DNA of 5,693 nucleotides, taken from positions 1 through 5,693 of the forward strand of contig DASYMJ010000279.1 in assembly GCA_036009105.1 (NCBI GenBank), in the 5' to 3' direction. Below, one piece after another: positions 1 to 5,076 of the stretch. The notes beneath the pieces were generated by a model. That model saw only the letters and a list, made by a program, of their open reading frames with translations, had not been told where the DNA came from and searched no databases. Position 1 is the first letter of the stretch; every line of letters begins with the position of its first letter. Position numbers and translations under genes: made by a program. The stretch is from JAFAVZ01 sp036009105. GTDB lineage: Bacteria > Acidobacteriota > Thermoanaerobaculia > Gp7-AA8.

Positions 1-312
1 TACAACCCGGACCAGGCGGACCTCGACCACAACGGCGTGGGCGACATCTGCCAGCCGAACTTCACCCCGCCGCCTCCTCCTCCGCCGCCGAAGCCGGTGC
101 CGCCCGACTTCCCGTACAAGTACATCGGCACGTTCGGCTCGCCGCAGAACCCGATCGCCACCTTCTCCGGGAACGAGGAGATCATCAACGCCCGGGTGGG
201 CGACGTGATCCAGAACCGTTTCGTGCTGCGCAACATCGGCATCGAGTCGGTGGAGATCAGCTTCGTCGGCTTCCCGCCGGACGAAACGCGCCGCATTCCG
301 CTCGCGCCGTGA
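1..312 (+). CDS. PilP/GspC-like periplasmic assembly protein, C-terminal part (5' truncated)
   Basis: The frame is open from base 1 to a TGA at 310-312, leaving 103 residues of a gene that begins before the window. The fragment opens with a calcium-loop-like motif, NPDQADLDHNGVGDIC (residues 2-17), which fits the DxDxNGxGD pattern of thrombospondin type 3 repeats. Eight consecutive prolines (codons 67-90) and a further Pro-rich stretch follow. The last ~65 residues form a small beta-rich domain (YKYIGTFGS, then ARVGDVIQNRFVLRNIGIESVEI). The 'xVGDxI...yxvxxIgxxsVei' pattern resembles the periplasmic homology region of PilP/GspC proteins, which link the inner-membrane platform to the secretin N0 domain. 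That role is inferred from the pattern and from the secretin gene 81 nt downstream. A GTG at 37 is only an internal valine codon. An unrelated Pro-rich exported protein is the main alternative. Confidence 0.7.
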   Translation, partial: YNPDQADLDHNGVGDICQPNFTPPPPPPPPKPVPPDFPYKYIGTFGSPQNPIATFSGNEEIINARVGDVIQNRFVLRNIGIESVEISFVGFPPDETRRIPLAP

Positions 313-393
313 GGCGGGCCCGCAGTGACAAGTGACGTTTCCGCGCCCGGCGCGTCACACGAAACGAGACCCAAGGGAAGAGACGACAAGCAC

Positions 394-735
394 ATGAACC
401 GACTGAAGATCGCTACCGCGGCCCTGCTGCTCCTCCTGCCGCTCGCCTCCTGCACCACGTACAACGCGTACCAGCAGGCCAAGCGGGCGGAGCTGGTGAA
501 CGACTGGGACGTCGCGGTCCAGCAGTACGAGAAAGCGCTGCAGCTCGATCCGGGCAACACGCGCTTCCGCATCTCGCTGCAGCGGGCCAAGCTGGAAGCC
601 TCGCGCGGCCACTTCGAGAAGGGGAAGACCCTTCGCGCCGCGGCGGCCGACACCCAGGGCAACGAGCGGGCGCGCCTGGCCCAGCTCGCCGCCATCGAGC
701 TGCAGCTGACCGTGAAGCTCGACCCCTCCAACTAG
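394..735 (+). CDS. N-terminal fragment of a TPR-containing lipoprotein secretin, ended by an in-frame amber codon
   Basis: This frame encodes 113 residues starting at ATG 394. That start gives a textbook lipoprotein signal: MNRLK, a Leu-rich core, and a LASC lipobox with Cys20. An upstream in-frame GTG at 325 would add 23 polar residues before the signal and is unlikely. No strong Shine-Dalgarno is visible; a purine-rich AAGGGAAGAG (373-382) sits rather far upstream. The mature part looks like tetratricopeptide repeats: residues ~23-55 (YNAYQQAKRAELVNDWDVAVQQYEKALQLDPGN, written here only as its TPR ending 'YEKALQLDPGN') and a later 'VKLDPSN' at the stop. TAG 733-735 ends the frame, and the same frame continues at once with YAGVEMQKA, the expected next TPR helix. 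This is therefore read as the front of the secretin gene ending at 2877, not as an independent gene. If translated alone it would be a small periplasm-facing lipoprotein with incomplete TPRs. Confidence 0.8.
   Translation: MNRLKIATAALLLLLPLASCTTYNAYQQAKRAELVNDWDVAVQQYEKALQLDPGNTRFRISLQRAKLEASRGHFEKGKTLRAAAADTQGNERARLAQLAAIELQLTVKLDPSN
733..735 (+). other. In-frame amber (TAG) codon splitting the secretin gene
   Basis: Codon 114 of the frame that opens at 394 is TAG. The codons around it read D-P-S-N-[TAG]-Y-A-G-V-E, and the frame stays open to 2877. The surrounding pattern resembles a TPR repeat boundary (LDPxN followed by a residue and YA). One C-to-T change from CAG (Gln) would produce it; other one-base sources such as TGG, AAG or GAG are also possible. 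It may be a true nonsense mutation, a sequencing or assembly error, or a readthrough site. The sequence alone cannot separate these. Confidence 0.85.
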
Positions 736-744
736 TACGCCGGC

Positions 745-2877
745 GTGGAGATGCAGAAGGCCATCGTCCTGGCCCAGGACGCCGCGCGCGCCAACGACCG
801 CAACTCCATCGACGAGGTCAAGCGGCGCGCCAAGGCCAACATCACCAAGGCCCAGCCGCCCACCCTCAACCCGGCGTCCGACACGCCGATCTCCCTCAGC
901 TTCCCGCACGAGACGCCGGTCAAGGACATCTATCGCGCCCTCGGCAACGCGTTCGGCATCAACATCCTGTTCGACCAGGCGGTGAAGGACGACCGCATCG
1001 CCATCGAGCTGCGCGACGTGACGGCCCAGGCCGCGCTCGAGCGGGTGATGCAGGCCGCCAACCACTTCTACAAGGTGCTGGACGAGAAGACGCTCATCGT
1101 CGTCCCGGACAACCCGCAGGCCCGGCGCGACTACGAGGACCTGGTCATCCAGACCTTCTATCTCTCCAACGGAGACGCCGAGCAGGTCACCAACGTGGTC
1201 CGCACCATGATCGAGGCGCGCAACGTCTTCCCCCTCAAGGCGCTCAACGCCATCACCATCCGCGACACCGCGGACAAGGTGCGCATCGCGGAGAAGATCA
1301 TCCAGGCCAACGACAAGGCGAAGGCCGAGGTGGTGGTGGATGTGGAGCTGCTGCAGCTCGACCTGAACACCAGCCGGAACATCGGCATGAACATCGCCGG
1401 CACCAGTGGCACCATCGCCGCCTACAACAACACGACGGACGACAAGGGGGTCACCAGCAACAGTCCCATCGGCCGCATCACCCTCTCCGACCTGCGCACG
1501 CTGGGGAGCAACGCCTTCCAGTTCACCATGCCCTCCATCGAGTACAGCCTGCTCAAGTCGAACGGCAACTCGGAGCTGCTGGCCAACCCCGAGCTGCGCA
1601 TCTCCGAGGGAGAGAAAGCCACGCTGCACATCGGCCAGCGCATTCCGGTGCCGGTGACCACGTTCACTACCGCCGTGCAGTCCGGCACCTCGGGCAGCCT
1701 GCCGGCGACGTCATTCCAGTACCAGGACGTCGGCATCAAGGTCTCCATCGAGCCGCGCGTGCACCATAACCGCGAGGTCACGCTCAAGTTGACGGTGGAG
1801 GTGTCGAACCCCGGCACGCCGGTCAAGTCGTCCGGTCAACCCGATCAGCCGACCTTCTCCACGCGCACCATCGAGTCCACCATCCGCCTCAAGGACGGGG
1901 AGACGAATTTCCTGGCCGGCCTCATTCAGGATACGAAGACCGAGGGGCAGGTCAAGACGCCGTTCCTGGGCGACATCCCCATCATCGGCCGTCTCTTCAC
2001 GAACGAGTCGAAGACGCAGCTGCGCACCGACCTGCTGCTCACCATGACCCCGCACATCATCCGCATCCCGGACATCACCGAGGACGACGTGGCGCCGATG
2101 TGGGTGGGCACCACGAACAACCTGACCTTCCGCGGCGTCTCGCCGCGCATCGAGTCGCAGGCCGGCGTCGACCCCTTCACCGCGACCTCGGCGGCGCAGT
2201 TCTCCAACAATCCGCCCAACCCGCAGAACCTCCCCCTGGCCGACAGCGAGCCGGGCAACTTCGTGCAGCAGCAGTCGCCGAACGGCGGGAGCAGCAGCCG
2301 GCCGGGCACGGTGCAGGGCGGCACCGCGCCGACGGACATCTTCAACAAGCCGGCACCGAACAACGACACCCCGCCGCCCGTGCCCGAGCCGCAGGTGCAG
2401 CTGGATACGACGAAGTCGCCGGTCAAGTCGGCCGCGATGACGCTCTCCGCGGCGGCGACCTCCAGGCTCTCGCCGCGCATTGGCGCCCAGCCGGTGACGC
2501 TCCCCATCAAACCGGGCGAGGAGAAGCTGTGGAACGTGGTGGGGATGGACCTCGACGGCCTGACCGCCGCCGAGCTCCTGCTGCACTACGACCCGCGCTC
2601 GCTGGACGTGAATGAGGTGATCTTCGGCAACGCGCTGCAGATCGATCCGAAGGCGCCGCCCCTGGCCACCATCAACCGCGACGCGGGCCTGATCCGCATC
2701 ACCTCGTCGGACGGCAAGCCGCTGGTCTTCATCAGCGGCGGCGAGGTCATGGCCTTGCGCGTCCACGGCGGCCTCTCCGGCGAGACGTTCCTGATCCTCG
2801 AGCAGCCCGCCTTCCGCACCACGGCCGGCGAGGCCATCGTCTCCGCGGTGACGGGTGGGAGGGCGAAGGTGGAGTGA
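745..2877 (+). CDS. Secretin (GspD/PilQ family) with C-terminal cohesin-like domain; main part of the amber-interrupted gene
   Basis: This frame encodes the outer-membrane ring subunit of a type II secretion / type IV pilus-like machine. Positions below count from GTG 745 (710 residues); ATG 751 is an equal alternative. Residues ~1-30 finish the TPR region. Residues ~49-122 form an STN/N0 domain (ISLSFPHETPVKDIYRALG). Residues ~134-194 form an N1 domain (TFYLSNGDAEQV). Residues ~195-441 form the secretin barrel, with ELLANPELRISEGEKA, the hallmark LGDIPIIGRLF (nt 1966-1998) and a closing LLLTMTPHIIR. Residues ~461-582 are a Pro/Gln/Asn/Ser-rich linker, and ~584-710 look like a cohesin fold (AAELLLHYDPRSLDV). 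Neither start has a usable Shine-Dalgarno, and this part alone has no signal peptide, so it could not reach the outer membrane unaided. The intact product from 394 would be 827 residues. The family call is firm; the cohesin-like call is from pattern only. Confidence 0.9.
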   Translation: MEMQKAIVLAQDAARANDRNSIDEVKRRAKANITKAQPPTLNPASDTPISLSFPHETPVKDIYRALGNAFGINILFDQAVKDDRIAIELRDVTAQAALERVMQAANHFYKVLDEKTLIVVPDNPQARRDYEDLVIQTFYLSNGDAEQVTNVVRTMIEARNVFPLKALNAITIRDTADKVRIAEKIIQANDKAKAEVVVDVELLQLDLNTSRNIGMNIAGTSGTIAAYNNTTDDKGVTSNSPIGRITLSDLRTLGSNAFQFTMPSIEYSLLKSNGNSELLANPELRISEGEKATLHIGQRIPVPVTTFTTAVQSGTSGSLPATSFQYQDVGIKVSIEPRVHHNREVTLKLTVEVSNPGTPVKSSGQPDQPTFSTRTIESTIRLKDGETNFLAGLIQDTKTEGQVKTPFLGDIPIIGRLFTNESKTQLRTDLLLTMTPHIIRIPDITEDDVAPMWVGTTNNLTFRGVSPRIESQAGVDPFTATSAAQFSNNPPNPQNLPLADSEPGNFVQQQSPNGGSSSRPGTVQGGTAPTDIFNKPAPNNDTPPPVPEPQVQLDTTKSPVKSAAMTLSAAATSRLSPRIGAQPVTLPIKPGEEKLWNVVGMDLDGLTAAELLLHYDPRSLDVNEVIFGNALQIDPKAPPLATINRDAGLIRITSSDGKPLVFISGGEVMALRVHGGLSGETFLILEQPAFRTTAGEAIVSAVTGGRAKVE

Positions 2878-2886
2878 GGGAGTGAG
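2871..2886 (+). repeat. Tandem 8-bp duplication GGAGTGAG at the secretin stop codon
   Basis: GGAGTGAG occurs twice without interruption (2871-2878 and 2879-2886). The first copy contains the secretin TGA stop. It lies just before the heptamer repeats of the same spacer and may belong to the same low-complexity block. No function can be assigned. Confidence 0.6.
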
Positions 2887-2900
2887 TTATCGGTAGAGAC

Positions 2901-2954
2901 GAGTTGTCCGTTGTCAGCAGACCCCGGCTACCACCTACTGACAACTGACAACTG
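2901..2954. repeat. Imperfect inverted repeat in the secretin-pseudopilin spacer
   Basis: The left arm GAGTTGTCCGTTGTCAG (2901-2917) is complementary at 15 of 17 positions to the right arm CTGACAACTGACAACTG (2938-2954), with a 20-nt loop. The mismatches are one internal position and the outermost pair. The transcript could fold into a long hairpin between the secretin and first pseudopilin genes. No T-run follows, so it is not a standard intrinsic terminator. It might serve as an attenuator or mRNA-stability element, or be a by-product of inverted heptamer repeats. Confidence 0.65.
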
Positions 2955-2958
2955 ACAA
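2938..2958. repeat. Heptanucleotide tandem repeat (CTGACAA)3
   Basis: Three perfect copies of CTGACAA run from 2938 to 2958, followed by a partial fourth (CTGG). The inverted form TTGTCCG-TTGTCAG lies at 2904-2917. The unit length and the intergenic location recall the short tandemly repeated repetitive (STRR) heptamers known from cyanobacteria, and similar intergenic repeats occur in other phyla. The array ends 6 nt before the next gene's ATG and so covers its ribosome-binding position. Confidence 0.8.
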
Positions 2959-2964
2959 CTGGAC

Positions 2965-3438
2965 ATGCGAAGCAGATCCCCAGGCTTCACCATCGCCGAG
3001 CTCATCACCGTCTGCGCGATCATCGCCGTGCTCACGGCGATGGCCATGCCGGTGGCGCGCTTCGGCATCCGGCGGCAGAAGGAGCTGGAGCTGCGGGAGC
3101 GGCTGCGCCATATCACCGAGGCCATCGACCGGTATCACGAGCTGCGCACGGCGCCGGCGCCGAACAACATCAAAAGCCCTGCCTCCCTCGGGCAGGGCAA
3201 CTATCCGAAGGACCTGGAGGAGCTGGTCAAAGGAGTGGAACTCTCGAACGGCAAGAAGATGAAGTTCCTCCGCCAGCGCGATCTGGTCGATCCGATGACC
3301 GGCGGCAAGGAATGGATCGAGCTCTCCGACACCGACGAGCCGGATGCCACCTCCGGCAACGGCATGAACGTGTTCGACGTGCACTCCAAGTCGCACGCCC
3401 TGGCCCTCGACGGCAAGACGCACTACAACGAATGGTGA
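2965..3438 (+). CDS. Prepilin-type pseudopilin, GspG-like (first of three)
   Basis: The 157-residue product carries a type IV prepilin signal: a seven-residue basic leader MRSRSPG, the cleavage site G^FTIAE with Glu at mature +5, and a hydrophobic helix to about residue 30. It would be cut by prepilin peptidase, inserted in the inner membrane and built into a pseudopilus. After the helix come an amphipathic stretch (RRQKELELRERLRHITEAIDRY), here noted for its charge, and a globular part with YPKDLEELV and VDPMTGGKEW, similar to the 'DP.TGK.DW' segment of GspG-type proteins. The C-terminus ends LDGKTHYNEW. ATG 2965 is the only conventional start, because an in-frame TGA lies at 2953-2955. No Shine-Dalgarno is visible, since the CTGACAA repeat fills that position. 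The 87-nt spacer from the secretin is the largest gap between 2878 and 5032. Which pseudopilin type (G, H or other) it represents is not settled. Confidence 0.88.
   Translation: MRSRSPGFTIAELITVCAIIAVLTAMAMPVARFGIRRQKELELRERLRHITEAIDRYHELRTAPAPNNIKSPASLGQGNYPKDLEELVKGVELSNGKKMKFLRQRDLVDPMTGGKEWIELSDTDEPDATSGNGMNVFDVHSKSHALALDGKTHYNEW
3434..3438 (+). promoter_or_regulatory. Probable Shine-Dalgarno GGTGA for the second pseudopilin
   Basis: GGTGA lies 5 nt before ATG 3444 and overlaps the stop codon of the preceding gene, which suits translational coupling. It favours ATG 3444 over the in-frame ATG at 3432, which would overlap the upstream gene and has no comparable motif. Confidence 0.45.
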
Positions 3439-3443
3439 CACTC

Positions 3444-3872
3444 ATGAATCAGCGTAGAAAGAAGCAGCAGGCCGGCTTTTCCCTCATCGAGCTGATCGTC
3501 GTGGTGACGATCATCGGCATCCTGGCCAGCGTGGCCGTGGTGCAGGTGAAGAACGCGCAGCGCAAGGCGCAGGAGGCCGCGCTGAAGGACAACCTGTTCG
3601 AGATGCGCAAGGCCATCGACAATTTCTACGCCGACAAGCAGCGCTACCCGAACGACCTGAACGAACTGGTGCCGAACTACCTGCGCAAGATCCCCAAGGA
3701 TCCCATCACCAAGCAGGACGACTGGGAGACGGTGCAGGACAACCCGGCCAATCCGGACGAGATGGCCGATACGAACACGGAAAACCTCAACCAGAACGGG
3801 CCGGGCGTGATCGACGTGAAGAGCAAGGCGCCGGGCACCACCATGGACAATGTGCCCTACAGCCAACTCTGA
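3444..3872 (+). CDS. Prepilin-type pseudopilin, GspG-like (second of three, most canonical)
   Basis: The product is 142 residues from ATG 3444. The leader MNQRRKKQQAG is strongly basic and is followed by the classic site G^FSLIELIVVVTIIGILAS, with Glu at mature +5. This is the closest of the three to the major pseudopilin GspG/PulG. The globular part contains RYPNDLNELVP, then LRKIPKDPITKQDDWETV, the region where GspG proteins carry their conserved 'P.DPWG'-type loop. The C-terminus reads VIDVKSKAPG and ends near YSQL. It probably forms the shaft of the pseudopilus. It begins 5 nt after the first pseudopilin and overlaps the third by 23 nt, so co-translation is likely. An in-frame ATG at 3432 would only lengthen the leader by four residues. 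Assignment as the major pseudopilin rests on its canonical N-terminus and short length. Confidence 0.9.
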   Translation: MNQRRKKQQAGFSLIELIVVVTIIGILASVAVVQVKNAQRKAQEAALKDNLFEMRKAIDNFYADKQRYPNDLNELVPNYLRKIPKDPITKQDDWETVQDNPANPDEMADTNTENLNQNGPGVIDVKSKAPGTTMDNVPYSQL

Positions 3873-4494
3873 TCGCGCCTCCGAGCGCGGCTTCACGCTG
3901 GCCGGGCTGATCGTGATCGTGACGATCATCACCGTGATCGTCGCCTACACCGTGCCGCGGCAGTGGTCGATGATCATGCAGCGCGACCGCGAGCGGCAGA
4001 CCATCTTCATCATGAAGCAGTACGCCCGGGCCATCAAATCGTGGCAGGACGCGCACGGCGGCCTCCCCACCAGCCTCGATCAGCTGAAGGAAGCGCGCAG
4101 TCCCCGCTTCGTGCGCGGCCCCAAGGCGGAGTACGTCGATCCGCTGACCGGCAAGGTGGACTGGATCCTCATCCCCCCCGGCGCCGTGACGCAGAACCCC
4201 GGCGGCAACGGAGCTCTGGGCGGCGCCAGCGGCGCCGGCCCCCTGGGCGGCGGCATGCCCGGCGCGACCGGTTCCACCGGCGGCACCGGCAGCACCTCCA
4301 GCCAGCCCGGCAACTTCAACCCCGACCTCTCCCCCAAGGACTACGTCGGCCCGTTCGTCGGCGTCCGCCCGAACAAGACCGGCAAGGCGATGCTCAGCCT
4401 CAACGGCAACGACCAGTACGAGCAGTGGTCGTACACGGTGATCGACCTGCAGAACGAGGCCGCCGCGCGCGCGGCACAGCCGCAGTTCAATTAG
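3850..4494 (+). CDS. Pseudopilin-like protein lacking Glu+5, with Gly-rich insert (third of three)
   Basis: The product is 214 residues from ATG 3850, the only conventional start before the cleavage site, and overlaps the previous gene by 23 nt. The leader MCPTANSDRASERG precedes G^FTLAGLIVIVTIITVIVAY. Mature position +5 is Gly instead of the nearly invariant Glu that promotes subunit assembly and N-methylation; the tip pseudopilin GspK is the known family member lacking it. The soluble part has LPTSLDQLKEAR and YVDPLTGKVDW, matching the other two proteins, then a low-complexity stretch at residues 118-154 (16 Gly of 37), and a C-terminal GKAMLSLNGNDQYEQW motif like that of the first pseudopilin. 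It ends at TAG 4492-4494. It could be a minor or tip pseudopilin, but it is much shorter than typical GspK, so that equivalence is not claimed. Confidence 0.82.
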   Translation: MCPTANSDRASERGFTLAGLIVIVTIITVIVAYTVPRQWSMIMQRDRERQTIFIMKQYARAIKSWQDAHGGLPTSLDQLKEARSPRFVRGPKAEYVDPLTGKVDWILIPPGAVTQNPGGNGALGGASGAGPLGGGMPGATGSTGGTGSTSSQPGNFNPDLSPKDYVGPFVGVRPNKTGKAMLSLNGNDQYEQWSYTVIDLQNEAAARAAQPQFN

Positions 4495-4501
4495 GGCCGC
4501 C

Positions 4502-5032
4502 ATGGTAAACCGGACGCCGCGGCTGCTGACCACTGCTCTGCTCGTGGCCTGCATCAGTGTCACGGCGGCACCTTCGCAAGCCCAGACATTGCCGCCCTTG
4601 CCCGCGCAAACGCTTTCCGGGAAGGCCATCGTTCTCCCGCGAGACCTGCAGGGGACGAGCATTCTCGTGGTGGGGTTCAGCAAACAGTCGCGGAAAGAAA
4701 CCCAGGCCTGGGCCGAGCGCCTGCAAAAGGATCGGCAGGCAATGACCACCGCCGTCAGCTACGACGTCGTGGTGCTCGACGGCGTGCCGGGCTTCATCCG
4801 GTCCGCCATTCTGAGGCAACTCTCCTCCAGCGTACCGAAGGAGCGGCACGACCGGTTCCTCGTCGTCAGCGAGGCCGCCGCGAAATGGAAGCAGTTCCTG
4901 CACGTGACCGACGAAGATGCCGCGTACCTGGCCGTAATCGGGTCGAGGGGCGAGGTGATCTGGACGGCGCGCGGCGCGCTCACCGAAGGAAACTACGAGC
5001 AGCTCAGGCTGCGCGTAGCCGCGAAACAATGA
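4502..5032 (+). CDS. Exported protein with a probable thioredoxin-like fold lacking CxxC
   Basis: The product is 176 residues from ATG 4502, which has a weak AGGG (4493-4496) 5 nt upstream. The N-terminus (MVNRTPR, then LLTTALLVACISVTA) is an export signal. It can be read as signal peptidase I type, with cleavage near PSQA^QT (about residue 28), or as lipoprotein, since LVAC at residues 14-17 fits a lipobox. The rest follows a thioredoxin/ATP10-like order: LPRDLQG, strand ILVVGFS, helix KETQAWAERL, strand YDVVVLD, then RFLVVSE and a late YLAVIGSRGEVIW strand-turn-strand. There is no cysteine outside the signal; SKQS stands where a thioredoxin CxxC would lie, so redox catalysis is unlikely. 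The gene begins 7 nt after the third pseudopilin and probably shares its operon, which hints at a periplasmic or envelope role beside the secretion apparatus. The exact function is unknown. Confidence 0.7.
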   Translation: MVNRTPRLLTTALLVACISVTAAPSQAQTLPPLPAQTLSGKAIVLPRDLQGTSILVVGFSKQSRKETQAWAERLQKDRQAMTTAVSYDVVVLDGVPGFIRSAILRQLSSSVPKERHDRFLVVSEAAAKWKQFLHVTDEDAAYLAVIGSRGEVIWTARGALTEGNYEQLRLRVAAKQ

Positions 5033-5076
5033 CCACGGCGCGTGCCACGTCCGCGACGGCGATGTAACCTGCGGCC

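Noticed and set aside
325..393. Upstream GTG start at 325 for the secretin
   Set aside because: It would put 23 polar residues ahead of an otherwise ideal lipoprotein signal peptide starting at ATG 394.
733..735. Genome-wide reassignment of TAG as a sense codon
   Set aside because: TAG at 4492-4494 is a natural stop, placed 7 nt before the next gene's start and after a complete pseudopilin C-terminus.
355..1629. Long open frame on the - strand (424 codons) opposite the secretin
   Set aside because: It has an unnatural Val/Gly/Arg/Leu/His-rich composition, no recognisable motif, and lies antisense to a clear secretin; GC-rich DNA commonly leaves such frames open.
1711..2766. Second long - strand open frame opposite the secretin C-terminal half
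   Set aside because: It is Arg/Gly/His/Val-rich with no domain pattern, and is explained as the antisense of well-supported coding sequence.
2747..2944. Small - strand open frame reading through the repeat spacer
   Set aside because: Its N-terminal part is a translation of the spacer repeats and the rest is antisense to the cohesin-like domain.
2901..2960. Intrinsic terminator after the secretin
   Set aside because: A hairpin is possible, but no T-run follows and the next gene starts immediately in the same direction.
2938..2961. CRISPR-like array
   Set aside because: The 7-bp units are directly adjacent with no spacers, and no cas gene is present.
3787..4749. - strand open frame (320 codons) across the third pseudopilin and the next gene
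   Set aside because: It spans two supported + strand genes and has low-complexity Gly/Ala/Arg composition with no motif.
5033..5076. Promoter or terminator between the thioredoxin-like gene and the DUF72 gene
   Set aside because: No convincing -35/-10 pair and no stem followed by a T-run could be seen in the 44 nt.
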